From Acetobacteraceae bacterium (GTDB lineage: Bacteria > Pseudomonadota > Alphaproteobacteria > Acetobacterales > Acetobacteraceae): a stretch of DNA of 39,180 bases. The DNA lies in assembly GCA_027488195.1 (NCBI GenBank), contig JAIYCD010000154.1, positions 1 to 39,180 on the forward strand, written 5' to 3'. Shown piece after piece: positions 23,043-31,165 of this stretch (position 1 is its first letter; each line of letters opens with the position of its first letter). The notes under the pieces are model-generated. The model had not been told where the DNA came from. It searched no databases and worked only from the letters and a program-made list of their open reading frames with translations. The position numbers were made by a program, and so were the translations under genes.

Positions 23043-24673
23043 GGTTCGCAGCCTTCCTCGGTGAGGAGCGCGCGGACCATCGCCTCGGTCACGCCGCTCT
23101 CGGTGAACACATCGCCCGGGGCGCGCAGCAGCACGAAGCGCATGGCACCGTCGCGCGCCTTCTTGTCGGCCCGCATCCGGGCGATCAGCCGCTCCACGCT
23201 GAAGCGGCGGGGCAGGGAAGCGATGCGGTTGGGCAGCCCCACCTCGCGCAGATGCTCGCGCACGCGGCCGGGCAATTCCTGCGAGCAGAGGCCGAGCCGC
23301 GCGGAGAGCGCGGTGGCGAGGCCGAGGCCGATGGCCACCGGCTCGGCATGCAGCAGCTCGCCGCCATAGCCGCACTCGGCCTCCAGCGCATGGCCGAAGG
23401 TGTGGCCGAGATTGAGCAAAGCGCGCCCGCCCTCCGGCTTCATTTCGAACTCGTCATCCACGACCACGGCGGATTTCAGCTTGCAGCTCTCCAGCACGGC
23501 ATGGGCGAGCGCGTCGGCGTCGCCCTGCATGGCGCGCGGCCCCTCGCTCTCGCACCACTCCCAGAGCGGGCCTTGCAGCAGGCCGTGCTTCGCCACCTCC
23601 GCCCAGCCCGCGCGCAACTCGCGGATGGGCAGGGTGCGCAGGGTCGCGGTATCGGCCAGGACGAGTTTGGGCTGGTGGAAGGCGCCCAGCAGATTCTTGC
23701 CGTGGCTCGTATTGATGCCGGTCTTGCCGCCGACCGAGCTGTCCACCTGGGCCAGCAGGGTGGTCGGGCATTGCACGAAGGGCAGGCCGCGCAGCACGGC
23801 GGCGGCCGCGAAACCTGCGAGATCCCCCACCACGCCGCCGCCCAGCGCGACCACGGCCAGGCGCCGGTCCGCCTTGGCCGAGAGGATGCCGTCCACCAGC
23901 CGCTCGAACTGCGCGAAGCATTTGCTGGCCTCGCCGGGGGGAACGAGAAACTCGGCGGCGATGGCGAAGCCCACATCGGCCAAGGATTCGCGCAGCGTCG
24001 GCAAATGCAGCGGAGCCACGGACTGGTCGCTGACGATGACGACGCGCCGGCCTTCCAGCCGCTGCGCCATCTCGGCGCCCGCGCGCTTCAGCACGCCCTC
24101 GCCGATCACGATGTCATAGGCGTTGCGGGAGAGTTCCACGCGCAGGCGCTCGTGCGGGCGATGGGCCGCCAGTGCCTCGGCCACGCGGCGGGTCGTCACG
24201 TCGGGGTGTTCGTCGGTGCAGAGCAGGGTCACATCGGCCTCGGCATAGGCGGGGTGGCGGGCGGCCATCAGGCGGTCCAGGACCTCACGCGGGTCCTGGC
24301 CCACGAACATGGGGCGGTGGTCCCGGCCGGCCACGCGGCGCAGCAGGGTGGAGAGGCGGCATTTCAGCCAGAGTGCCGTGGCCCCCGCCTCGCGGATCGC
24401 GGCGCGGGAGCGCGGGTCCACATAGGCCCCGCCGCCGGTCGCCAGCACGATGGGCTCGCCGGAATTGAGCAGGCGGGAGATCACGCGCCGCTCGCCCTCG
24501 CGGAAATGCGCCTCGCCATAGCGGGCGAAGATCTCCGAAATGGGGATGCCGGCCGCCTGCTCGATCTCGGCATCGGCGTCGAGGAAGGGCAGGCCGAGGC
24601 GCGCGGCGAGGCGGCGGCCGACCGAGGACTTGCCGGCGCCGGGCATGCCGACCAGCACGATGCTGTTCTGCAT
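23039..24673 (-). CDS. aroKB: Bifunctional shikimate kinase/3-dehydroquinate synthase
   Basis: A 544-residue in-frame fusion of two shikimate-pathway enzymes. Residues 1-170 are shikimate kinase: Walker A GMPGAGKSSVGRR at 9-21, DADAEIE, ATGGGAYVDP, and the lid RDHRPMF. Residues about 178-544 are 3-dehydroquinate synthase: ALGGGVVGDLAGFAAA (NAD loop), PTTLLAQVDSSVGGKTGIN, metal ligands in AEVAKHG and NLGHTFGHALE. The short linker AALAAHRPHERLRVEL joins them. The enzymes are steps 5 and 2 of the pathway, so the fusion is not substrate channelling between consecutive steps. ATG 24673 has no clear Shine-Dalgarno sequence; GTG 24718 is an alternative. Similar fusions are known in Thermotoga and some Rhodospirillales. 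Confidence 0.93.
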   Translation of the reverse strand: MQNSIVLVGMPGAGKSSVGRRLAARLGLPFLDADAEIEQAAGIPISEIFARYGEAHFREGERRVISRLLNSGEPIVLATGGGAYVDPRSRAAIREAGATALWLKCRLSTLLRRVAGRDHRPMFVGQDPREVLDRLMAARHPAYAEADVTLLCTDEHPDVTTRRVAEALAAHRPHERLRVELSRNAYDIVIGEGVLKRAGAEMAQRLEGRRVVIVSDQSVAPLHLPTLRESLADVGFAIAAEFLVPPGEASKCFAQFERLVDGILSAKADRRLAVVALGGGVVGDLAGFAAAAVLRGLPFVQCPTTLLAQVDSSVGGKTGINTSHGKNLLGAFHQPKLVLADTATLRTLPIRELRAGWAEVAKHGLLQGPLWEWCESEGPRAMQGDADALAHAVLESCKLKSAVVVDDEFEMKPEGGRALLNLGHTFGHALEAECGYGGELLHAEPVAIGLGLATALSARLGLCSQELPGRVREHLREVGLPNRIASLPRRFSVERLIARMRADKKARDGAMRFVLLRAPGDVFTESGVTEAMVRALLTEEGCEP

Positions 24674-24772
24674 GCGCGGGGCGGGGCTGGAATCGGGCTG
24701 GGCGAGGTTGCGTGACACTGGGCACAAGGCTAGCACAATCGATGAATCCTGCGAGGGGACGCCACAGCCGTC

Positions 24773-24919
24773 ATGTTTCGCCGCCCGGTGCTCACCCTGG
24801 TCCTGTTGCTGCTTTGCGCCGGCGCGCTCGGCCTGCTGGCGCTTGGCGCCTTCCCGCCCGCCGTCACCACGGCGCCGGTGGAGCGCACCCTGCCCAATGA
24901 CCGCTTCCAGGTGCGCTGA
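24773..24919 (+). CDS. 48-residue single-span membrane protein
   Basis: A short frame: basic start MFRRP, one hydrophobic helix from VLTLVLLLLCAGALGLLALG, then a proline-rich tail AFPPAVTTAPVERTLPNDRF. The layout is that of an inner-membrane anchored peptide with the tail outside. It fills the gap between aroKB and xerD and ends 15 bases before xerD, so it is probably the first gene of that transcript. The ribosome-binding site GAGGGGA is far (about 13 bases). I recall similar short proteins ahead of xerD in related genera, but this is memory and not checked. Function unknown. Confidence 0.55.
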   Translation: MFRRPVLTLVLLLLCAGALGLLALGAFPPAVTTAPVERTLPNDRFQVR

Positions 24920-24934
24920 GGGGCGCGCCCCGCG

Positions 24935-25822
24935 ATGAACCGGCACCTCGAAGCCTTTCTGGAAATGATGTCGGCCGAGCGCGGAGCCGCCCGCAACACG
25001 CTGGAAGCCTACCGCGCCGATCTGGAGAGCGCGCTGGCCCATCTGGGGGAGGACCCCGTCTCGGCCACGCCCGAGGATCTGCGTGGCTGGCTCGCCACCC
25101 AGGCGATGTTCTCGGCCCGCACCCAGGCGCGGCGGCTCTCCTCGCTACGGCAATTCTACCGCTTCCTGGCGCGGGAGGGGCTGCGCCCCGATGACCCGAC
25201 CGAATTGCTGGACGCGCCCAAGGCGCCCGCCTCCTTGCCGAAGGCCTTGAGCGAGGCAGAAGTGGGCCAGTTGATCGAGGGCGCCGGCCGACTGCCCGCG
25301 GCCCAGGCGCCCATCGCCATCGCCGCGATCGAGCTGCTCTACGCCTCGGGCCTGCGCGTCACGGAATTGGTCACGCTGCCCGCCGGCATGTTGCGCGCCG
25401 AGGAACCGCTGGTGACCGTGATGGGCAAGGGCCGGAAAGAGCGCCTGGTGCCGATCTCCCGCCGCGCGCGGGAGGCGGCGGCGGCCGCCCAGGCCGGGCT
25501 GGTGCCGCGCGGCAAGGGGCGGCTATCTGCGCGGAAATGGCTGCTGCCCTCACGCGGGGCGAATGGCCACCTGACGCGCCAGGGTGTCGGGCTTTTGCTG
25601 AAGCAGGCCGCGCTCGCGGGCGGGCTCGACCCCGCCCGCGTCAGCCCGCATGTGCTGCGGCACAGCTTTGCCACGCATCTTCTTTCGCGCGGGGCCGACC
25701 TGCGCGCGTTGCAGACCCTGCTCGGCCATGCCGACATCGCGACCACGCAGATCTACACCCGCGTGCTGGAGGAAAGGCTGCGGGCGGTGGTGGAGGAGCA
25801 CCACCCGCTGGCCCAGGGCTGA
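24935..25822 (+). CDS. xerD: XerD-like tyrosine recombinase
   Basis: A 295-residue site-specific recombinase of normal XerC/XerD length. Residues 1-85 are the SAM-like core-binding domain; 105-285 the catalytic domain. The full catalytic set is present: Arg141 (ASGLRVTEL), Lys165 (MGKGRKER), His239 and Arg242 (SPHVLRHSFATHLL), His265 (LLGHADI) and Tyr274 (TQIYTRV). Such enzymes resolve chromosome dimers at dif with a partner. No attachment site or mobile genes surround it, so it is the housekeeping enzyme and not an integrase. XerC is the alternative name; separation by eye is not firm. Confidence 0.9.
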   Translation: MNRHLEAFLEMMSAERGAARNTLEAYRADLESALAHLGEDPVSATPEDLRGWLATQAMFSARTQARRLSSLRQFYRFLAREGLRPDDPTELLDAPKAPASLPKALSEAEVGQLIEGAGRLPAAQAPIAIAAIELLYASGLRVTELVTLPAGMLRAEEPLVTVMGKGRKERLVPISRRAREAAAAAQAGLVPRGKGRLSARKWLLPSRGANGHLTRQGVGLLLKQAALAGGLDPARVSPHVLRHSFATHLLSRGADLRALQTLLGHADIATTQIYTRVLEERLRAVVEEHHPLAQG

Positions 25823-25826
25823 CGCC

Positions 25827-27524
25827 TCAGGCCGCCCGTACCCGGTTGAGGAACTCGCCCACCTGGTGCCGCAGGGTTTCCGCCTGTTGCGCCAACTCGG
25901 CCGAGGTCGCACTGACCTGGCTCGCCGCGCCCCCCGTGTCGGTGGTGGCCTGCTGCACCTCCGCGATCTGGTCGGCGATTTCCCCGGTGCCATCCGCCGC
26001 GTGCTGCACGCTGCGGGCGATCTCCCGGGTGGCCGCGCCCTGCTCCTCGACGGCCGCGGAAATCGCGACGGCGATTTCGCTGATCTTCACGATAGTGGCG
26101 CGGATGCCTTCGATCTCCGAGGCGGTGCTGCGGGTTGCGTCCTGCATCGCCTTGATCTGCACCGCGATGCTCTCGGTCGCCCTCGTGGTTTGGCCGGCCA
26201 GGCTCTTCACCTCGCTCGCCACCACGGCGAAGCCCTTGCCGGCCTCGCCCGCGCGTGCCGCCTCGATCGTGGCGTTCAGCGCCAGCAGGTTGGTCTGGCC
26301 CGCGATGTCGCCGATCAGGCGGAGCACCTCGCCGATCCGCATGGCCGCGTCATTCAGGTTGTGGACGGTCGCGTTGGTCTGCTCCGCCTGCTCGACGGCG
26401 GCCTGAGCCACGCGGGTGCTCTCCTGGACCTGGCGGGAGATTTCCGCGACCGAGGCACTGAGCTCCTCCGTGGCTGAGGCCACGGTGCTGACATTCGCAT
26501 TGGCCTCGGCCGTGGCGCGCGACACGCTGCCGGCGCGCTCGGAGGTCTGCTCGGCGATGCCGACCATGGAGGTGGCGGAGGCGTTCAGCTCTGAGGAGGC
26601 GGAGGCGATGCCGCGCACCACGCCGCCCACCTCGGCCTCCAGATTGGCGGCGAGCTGGTGGAGGCTGGCGCGGCGGGCCTCTTCGGCCTCCTGCTTCTGG
26701 CGCTCCTGGGCCTGGCGGAGCTGCTCGGTCTCGCGCAGGCCCGCGATGAAGCCTTCCAGCGCACGGGCCATGGCGCCGATCTCGTCGCCGCGTCCGGTAT
26801 CGGGCACGGTCGTCTTCAGATCCCCATCAGCGGCCCCATGCATCGCCTGGCCGAGCCGCCCGAGCGGGCGGGTGACAAGGCTGGAAAGCAGCCAGATGGC
26901 GAAGCCGAGGCTGGCCAGGACCAGGACGGAAATCACGATCTTCGCGGTGGAGAGCGCCTGGTGGAGCTCGGCCGTGGCCGTGTTGTTCTCCCGCTCGGCG
27001 ATCGCCTGGATGGCGTCTGTCACGCGGCGGCTGACGGTGCGAAGTTCACCGACCGGGGTGTAGAAATCGCGCCGCAGCAGCGCGAGCCCCTCGGTGCGGT
27101 TGCCGTCGGCCATCAGGCGCATGCCGGTCAGCGCGACGCCGCGCAGCCGCGCGAACTCCCGTTCGACCACCGCGAAATCCGCCTCCAGGGGCGTGCCGGC
27201 GATGGCGCGGAGCACCTGCGGCTTGCGCTCAGCGAAGGTCGCGCCCATCGCGTCGATCTCATTGATCGCAGTCGAGATGTCCTGGGGGTCGGCGAATGTC
27301 GTCGCGCGCCAGACGGTGCGCGGCAGATCCACCGTGAGCAGGTTGAGCCGCGCCGCATAGATCGCGCCGGTGGCCTCGCGCTCGATCAGCTGGGAGTATC
27401 GGTCGTCGGACTCCTGAACCATCCGGACCAGGGCGTAGGCGCTGCCGGCGGCAATGAGCGCGAGGAAAAAGATGGGGATGAGCGCCTTCCAGGTTACCGG
27501 CGCACGCGAAAGCAGGGACGTCAT
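25827..27524 (-). CDS. Methyl-accepting chemotaxis protein
   Basis: A 565-residue chemoreceptor. Membrane helix 1 spans about 12-35 and helix 2 about 195-216, enclosing a roughly 160-residue helical periplasmic sensor of the four-helix-bundle type. A HAMP domain follows ([20 protein letters not shown]). The cytoplasmic signalling domain has the conserved hairpin tip [20 protein letters not shown], which contacts CheA/CheW. No C-terminal CheR pentapeptide is present. ATG 27524 is chosen for the AAGGAG upstream (12 bases); ATG 27551 lacks one. The ligand is unknown. It converges on xerD with a 4-base gap. Confidence 0.93.
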   Translation of the reverse strand: MTSLLSRAPVTWKALIPIFFLALIAAGSAYALVRMVQESDDRYSQLIEREATGAIYAARLNLLTVDLPRTVWRATTFADPQDISTAINEIDAMGATFAERKPQVLRAIAGTPLEADFAVVEREFARLRGVALTGMRLMADGNRTEGLALLRRDFYTPVGELRTVSRRVTDAIQAIAERENNTATAELHQALSTAKIVISVLVLASLGFAIWLLSSLVTRPLGRLGQAMHGAADGDLKTTVPDTGRGDEIGAMARALEGFIAGLRETEQLRQAQERQKQEAEEARRASLHQLAANLEAEVGGVVRGIASASSELNASATSMVGIAEQTSERAGSVSRATAEANANVSTVASATEELSASVAEISRQVQESTRVAQAAVEQAEQTNATVHNLNDAAMRIGEVLRLIGDIAGQTNLLALNATIEAARAGEAGKGFAVVASEVKSLAGQTTRATESIAVQIKAMQDATRSTASEIEGIRATIVKISEIAVAISAAVEEQGAATREIARSVQHAADGTGEIADQIAEVQQATTDTGGAASQVSATSAELAQQAETLRHQVGEFLNRVRAA

Positions 27525-27576
27525 GGGGCAAGCTCGCTCCTTGGCAGTCATGGGCCCGTGCCTGTGCGCGGGCGCC

Positions 27577-27609
27577 CCCGGCCTGAGCGCGTTTGACGCT
27601 CCGGCCGGG
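27577..27609. repeat. Stable hairpin upstream of the chemoreceptor gene
   Basis: Arms of 13 bases (27577-27589 and 27597-27609), complementary except for one position, around a 7-base loop CGTTTGA. It sits in the leader of the chemoreceptor gene, 53 bases before the start, and about 90 bases after the stop of the lipoprotein gene on the same strand. No T-run follows. It may end or stabilise the lipoprotein transcript, or form a leader structure. Confidence 0.5.
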
Positions 27610-27697
27610 TGACCAAGGGTCGTCCCAGATTCGTTACCGAGACATGACTTGTTTGATAAGTGAAACTAGAAAATGCCTCATTTTTGATCTCTGATCG

Positions 27698-28183
27698 TTA
27701 CGAAGCCCGGGCGCTGCGCGGCACGCAGACCGCGTTGGAACCGACATGCGGCAGGAAGCATTCGTCCGTCGGCCCGCGCAGGTAGAACCCGTTGGGCAGG
27801 TTCCAGGCCTGGCTGATCTGCACGAAGGCCAGCCCGCGATTGTCATCGGTCCGCGGGCAGCGCCCACCGATGCTGAAGGCCGGCGTGACCGGGCCAGAGG
27901 GCGAGGAGATCGGCAGCGTGCGCGAGGTGCGGCCCTGCTGGAGCACGCCGCAGGCGGCCGCGCCCGGCAGCGACTGAAGCACGCCATACTCTCCGAAATT
28001 GGCTGCGGGCCGAATGCGGATGGGCTGCCCGGCGGCGATCTGCGCCTCGGTCGGGAAGGTGATGCGGTTGTTGGGCTGGACCGGCTGGACGGCAGCGGGG
28101 GCGGCGGCGGTGGGCGCTGGCGACTCGGTCGCGCAGCCGATCAGGGCCAGCGGCGCGAGGATGGCGAGGGGGATGAGGCGCAT
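27698..28183 (-). CDS. Putative lipoprotein, unknown function
   Basis: A 161-residue protein with lipobox LALIGC at residues 12-17, followed by an Ala/Pro-rich linker (ESPAPTAAAPAAVQPVQ). The mature part has four cysteines (AACGVL, GRCPRT, DECFLP, AVCVPR), possibly two disulfides. No family recognised. ATG 28183 is preceded by no convincing ribosome-binding site but fits the signal peptide. Monocistronic or followed by the chemoreceptor gene. Confidence 0.72.
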   Translation of the reverse strand: MRLIPLAILAPLALIGCATESPAPTAAAPAAVQPVQPNNRITFPTEAQIAAGQPIRIRPAANFGEYGVLQSLPGAAACGVLQQGRTSRTLPISSPSGPVTPAFSIGGRCPRTDDNRGLAFVQISQAWNLPNGFYLRGPTDECFLPHVGSNAVCVPRSARAS

Positions 28184-28267
28184 GTGGGGGTGTGTCCGAG
28201 CGGCGCGCGGACCATCCGCGCGCCTGGACGCAAGCCTAGGCAGCGTTAACCGCCCCGCTCAAGACAT

Positions 28268-29143
28268 TCAGCCCCGGGCTTCCCGCACCAATTGCCGCAG
28301 CCGGGTCGCGGCCTCAGCACCCTTGCGGCAGTCGCGCCACATGGCCTCTGCGACGCGCTGGTGGACGGTCACCGCCTCCTCCGCCGCGGTGATACCGGCG
28401 ACGCCGGTGGCGGCGCCGGGCGGTGCATCGGCCGCGATGGGCGAGGTGACCACATGCGCCCGGTCCCGCCCGCGCAGCACCATGAAAGGCGCCGAGGGCT
28501 GGATGCCTGTGGCAAGGCCGAGTTGAAGCCCGATCGGCACCGTCTCCATGATGACGGCCATGGCCTCGCATTCCTGGGCCGCCGCCTCGCGCGCGCGGTT
28601 GCGCGACGCATCGGGGATGGCGAGCCCGCCGGCCACGCCCTCACGCAGGAAGGTGGTGACGGCCGATTCGCTGAGCACGGCGATCACGCTCGGCCGCTTC
28701 TGGACATAGAGGCGCTTGCGCGCCGTCAGCGCGCCGAGCCCCTGCTCGATCAGTGAGATGGCGACGCTACGGTCCGGCCCGGCGGGCACGGCCTGGGTCC
28801 AGGCCTCGGCCAGCGCACCTTCCAGCGCCTCTCCGGTGATCTGCCAGCAGAAGGCGCCGCCGACGAGCAGGATCTGGTCCGCCTGCTCCTCCAGCCCGCG
28901 CAACCGCTCCTGGAAGGCGGGGGGGCGAGCAAAATACTCTATTCCGATGCCGAGCAACGACAGCGGGGAGACCTTCAGCAATTCCGCAAGGCGCCGGATC
29001 GTCTCCAGCTTGATCACCTCGCCCTTCTCATAGCGATAAAGGGCGGCACGGGAGACACCCAGCCGTGCGGCGATCTCCTCGGCACGCATTCCTGATTCCA
29101 TGCGATAGGCACGGAGCTGTTGACCGATGTCAGCGAATTTCAT
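28268..29143 (-). CDS. XRE family transcriptional regulator
   Basis: A 291-residue regulator. Residues 5-62 form a Cro/C1-type helix-turn-helix (IGQQLRAYRMESGMRAEEIAARLGVSRAALYRYEKGEVIKLETI). The remaining 220 residues form a mainly helical domain that I cannot assign, presumably for ligand sensing. The gene is divergent from the M20/dioxygenase operon. The 204-base space between them carries a regularly spaced repeat array close to this gene's start, so autoregulation and control of the neighbour are likely. That is inference from layout. Confidence 0.85.
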   Translation of the reverse strand: MKFADIGQQLRAYRMESGMRAEEIAARLGVSRAALYRYEKGEVIKLETIRRLAELLKVSPLSLLGIGIEYFARPPAFQERLRGLEEQADQILLVGGAFCWQITGEALEGALAEAWTQAVPAGPDRSVAISLIEQGLGALTARKRLYVQKRPSVIAVLSESAVTTFLREGVAGGLAIPDASRNRAREAAAQECEAMAVIMETVPIGLQLGLATGIQPSAPFMVLRGRDRAHVVTSPIAADAPPGAATGVAGITAAEEAVTVHQRVAEAMWRDCRKGAEAATRLRQLVREARG

Positions 29144-29168
29144 GAATCATGCCTCGTCGCTCATCACG

Positions 29169-29221
29169 TGCAGCCATCGGTGCTTGCAGCCATCGAGGCT
29201 TGCAACCGTAGGTGCAACCAT
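29169..29221. promoter_or_regulatory. Array of four TGCARCCRT repeats, probable operator
   Basis: Nine-base units TGCAGCCAT (29169), TGCAGCCAT (29185), TGCAACCGT (29201) and TGCAACCAT (29213) lie in the same orientation with start-to-start distances of 16, 16 and 12. The first two 16-base periods agree at 14 of 16 positions. The array begins 26 bases before the XRE start codon. Direct repeats at constant pitch fit cooperative binding by a multimeric regulator. Confidence 0.55.
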
Positions 29222-29312
29222 AAGGTGGTAAGGGTTTAAAGATACAACCTTTGCAAACGAGATCAAGCATCATCAGCCAAGAATTGCCTCAAAAATCGTA
29301 ACGAGCCGAGAG

Positions 29313-29342
29313 TTACGCGCGGCACCGCTTTCTGGCTAGATT
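29313..29342 (+). promoter_or_regulatory. Weak candidate promoter of the M20 hydrolase operon
   Basis: TTACGC (29313-29318) and TAGATT (29337-29342) are 18 bases apart. The -10 ends 5 bases before ATG 29348 and no ribosome-binding site precedes the start. If used, the message would be leaderless. Confidence 0.3.
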
Positions 29343-29347
29343 GCGCC

Positions 29348-30511
29348 ATGAACCCAGATCTCCTCTCGAAGCTCACCCTCTGGCGCCGCCATCTTCATGC
29401 CCATCCGGGCCTGACCTTGGATGAGGGCGAGACGGCGCAATTCGTGGTCGCGAAGCTGAAGGAACTAGGCGTCACCGAAATCGAGACGGGAATCGGCGGC
29501 CATGGCGTGGTGGCCACGCTGCGCCGCGCGGCGGCCGGAACCGGCGGCAACCGCAGCGTGGGCCTGCGCGCCGACATGGACGCACTCCCCATCCAGGAGC
29601 TGGACGAGACGTTGCCGCATCGCAGCCGCAAGCCCGGCGTCATGCACGCCTGCGGCCATGACGGCCATACCACGGCCCTGCTGGGGGCCGCCGCGCTCCT
29701 GCTGGAGGACCAGAGCTGGTCCGGCACGGTGCGCCTCGTCTTCCAGCCGGCCGAGGAGGGCGGGGGCGGCGCCCGCCACATGATCAAGGACGGGCTGTTC
29801 CAGCGCTTCCCGATGGACCGCATCTTCGGCTGGCACAATTGGCCGGGGCTGGAGGCGGGCCACATCGCCATCCATGAGAGGGCGGTCATGGCCGCCGGGG
29901 CCCGCTTCGACGTGACATTCGAGGGCCATGCGGGCCACGCCGCCCTGCCGCACATGACGCGCGACCCGATGCTGGGCATCGGCCATGCGATCGTCGCGCT
30001 GCAATCCATCGTGGGGCGCAACGTGGATCCGCTGCAATCGGCCGTGGTCAGCGTCACCATCGCGGAGGCCGGCACCGCCGGAAACCAGATCTCCAACCGC
30101 GCGAAGCTGACGGGCACCGCCCGCTGGCTGGACGAGACGGTGGGCGACCTGATCGAGGCCCGCATGCGCGAGATCGCCCATGGCATCGCCGCCGCCTATG
30201 GCCTCACCGCCGAGGTCGGCTTCCGACGAGGGGTGCCCGTCACCGCCAATCACCCGGCCGAGCGCGAGACGGCCGCCGCCGCCGCCGCCAGCGTCACGAC
30301 CGCCCGCCGCGACCTGCCGCCCGCCATGACGGGCGAGGACTTCTCCTGGTTCCTGGCCGAGGTGCCCGGCGCCTTCGTCTGGATCGGCAATGGCCCGGCC
30401 GATGGCGGGCGCGAATTGCACCACCCGGCCTATGACTTCAACGATGACGTGCTCCCGGCGGCCTCTGGCTTTCTGGCGGCCGTGGCCAAGCGCTCGCTCG
30501 GAGGCGAATGA
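29348..30511 (+). CDS. M20 family amidohydrolase
   Basis: A 387-residue dinuclear-metal amidohydrolase of the M20D group (hippurate, N-acyl-amino-acid and IAA-amide hydrolases). Metal-binding blocks: MHACGHDGHT with two His, QPAEEGGGGARHM with the catalytic Glu pair, GWHNWPG, and a C-terminal HHPAYDFND. The insertion/dimerisation domain spans about 180-290 with TFEGHAGHAALPHM. It hydrolyses the amide bond of an N-acylated amino acid or similar compound; exact substrate unknown. It overlaps the thiol dioxygenase gene, so its product may feed that enzyme. It is divergent from the XRE regulator. Confidence 0.9.
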   Translation: MNPDLLSKLTLWRRHLHAHPGLTLDEGETAQFVVAKLKELGVTEIETGIGGHGVVATLRRAAAGTGGNRSVGLRADMDALPIQELDETLPHRSRKPGVMHACGHDGHTTALLGAAALLLEDQSWSGTVRLVFQPAEEGGGGARHMIKDGLFQRFPMDRIFGWHNWPGLEAGHIAIHERAVMAAGARFDVTFEGHAGHAALPHMTRDPMLGIGHAIVALQSIVGRNVDPLQSAVVSVTIAEAGTAGNQISNRAKLTGTARWLDETVGDLIEARMREIAHGIAAAYGLTAEVGFRRGVPVTANHPAERETAAAAAASVTTARRDLPPAMTGEDFSWFLAEVPGAFVWIGNGPADGGRELHHPAYDFNDDVLPAASGFLAAVAKRSLGGE

Positions 30512-31101
30512 TGCCCGATATCTCAAGGCTGCGCCGCTACATCCAGGCGATGACCCGCCTCGCCGACCAGAACCCTTCCGAGGCGCGCTGGCTCGCCGAG
30601 GGCGAGGCCCTGCTGGCCGAGCTCATCGCCCATGACGACTGGCTGCCGGAGGCGCTGGCCGAGCCGGGGCCCACCTATCGGCAATACCTGTTGCATTGCG
30701 ACCCGCTGGAGCGGTTCTCCGTCGTCAGCTTCGTCTGGGGCATCGGCCAGCGCACGCCCATCCACAACCACAAGGTCTGGGGCCTGGTCGGCATGCTGCG
30801 CGGCGCGGAAGTGAGCGTGACCATGCACCCCGAGCCCGGGAAGCCGATGCGCGAGGGCCAGGTGGATCGCCTGACGCCCGGCCAGGTGGTGGGTGTGGGC
30901 TCAGGCGAGGAGGATGTGCATTGGGTGGAAAACGCGATCCCCGATCGTCCTTCCATCTCCATCCATGTCTATGGCGGCAATATTGGCGCGATCGAGCGCC
31001 ACACCTTCGACGCCGCGACCAGCGCGAAGAAGCGCTTCGTCTCGGGCTATACGAACAGCGCGGTCCCCAACCTCTGGGATCGGTCGGCCGAGCTGGCCTG
31101 A
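30511..31101 (+). CDS. Thiol dioxygenase, 3-mercaptopropionate dioxygenase-like cupin
   Basis: A 196-residue cupin of the cysteine dioxygenase family. The iron ligands are His85 and His87 (TPIHNHKVWG) and His137 (GEEDVHWV); Tyr154 (HVYGGN) is the conserved active-site Tyr. From memory it resembles Pseudomonas 3-mercaptopropionate dioxygenase throughout (YLLHCDPLERFSVVSFVWG, SISIHVYGGNIGA, SGYTNSAVPNLWD). Gln58 seems to occupy the position where true cysteine dioxygenases have the carboxylate-binding Arg. It would add O2 to a thiol, giving a sulfinate. I chose ATG 30511 because GGAGG is 6 bases away; ATG 30508 is only 3 away. Confidence 0.88.
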   Translation: MPDISRLRRYIQAMTRLADQNPSEARWLAEGEALLAELIAHDDWLPEALAEPGPTYRQYLLHCDPLERFSVVSFVWGIGQRTPIHNHKVWGLVGMLRGAEVSVTMHPEPGKPMREGQVDRLTPGQVVGVGSGEEDVHWVENAIPDRPSISIHVYGGNIGAIERHTFDAATSAKKRFVSGYTNSAVPNLWDRSAELA

Positions 31102-31165
31102 CGCAGGGCCGGGCAACCCGGGGCCTGGGCGCGCGTTGAGCGGGCGCTCTCTGAAAGGCGCCCGC

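Noticed and set aside
20378-23369. Two long plus-strand frames across dctQ, dctP and the reductase
   Set aside because: They cross three well-supported minus-strand genes and show no recognisable domain.
24935-25822. xerD as an integrase of a mobile element
   Set aside because: Length, motif set and neighbours (aroKB, chemoreceptor) fit housekeeping XerC/XerD; no attachment repeats, excisionase or phage genes are nearby.
29169-29221. CRISPR-like array
   Set aside because: Units are 9 bases with 3-7-base gaps, far too short for CRISPR repeats and spacers, and no cas genes are present.
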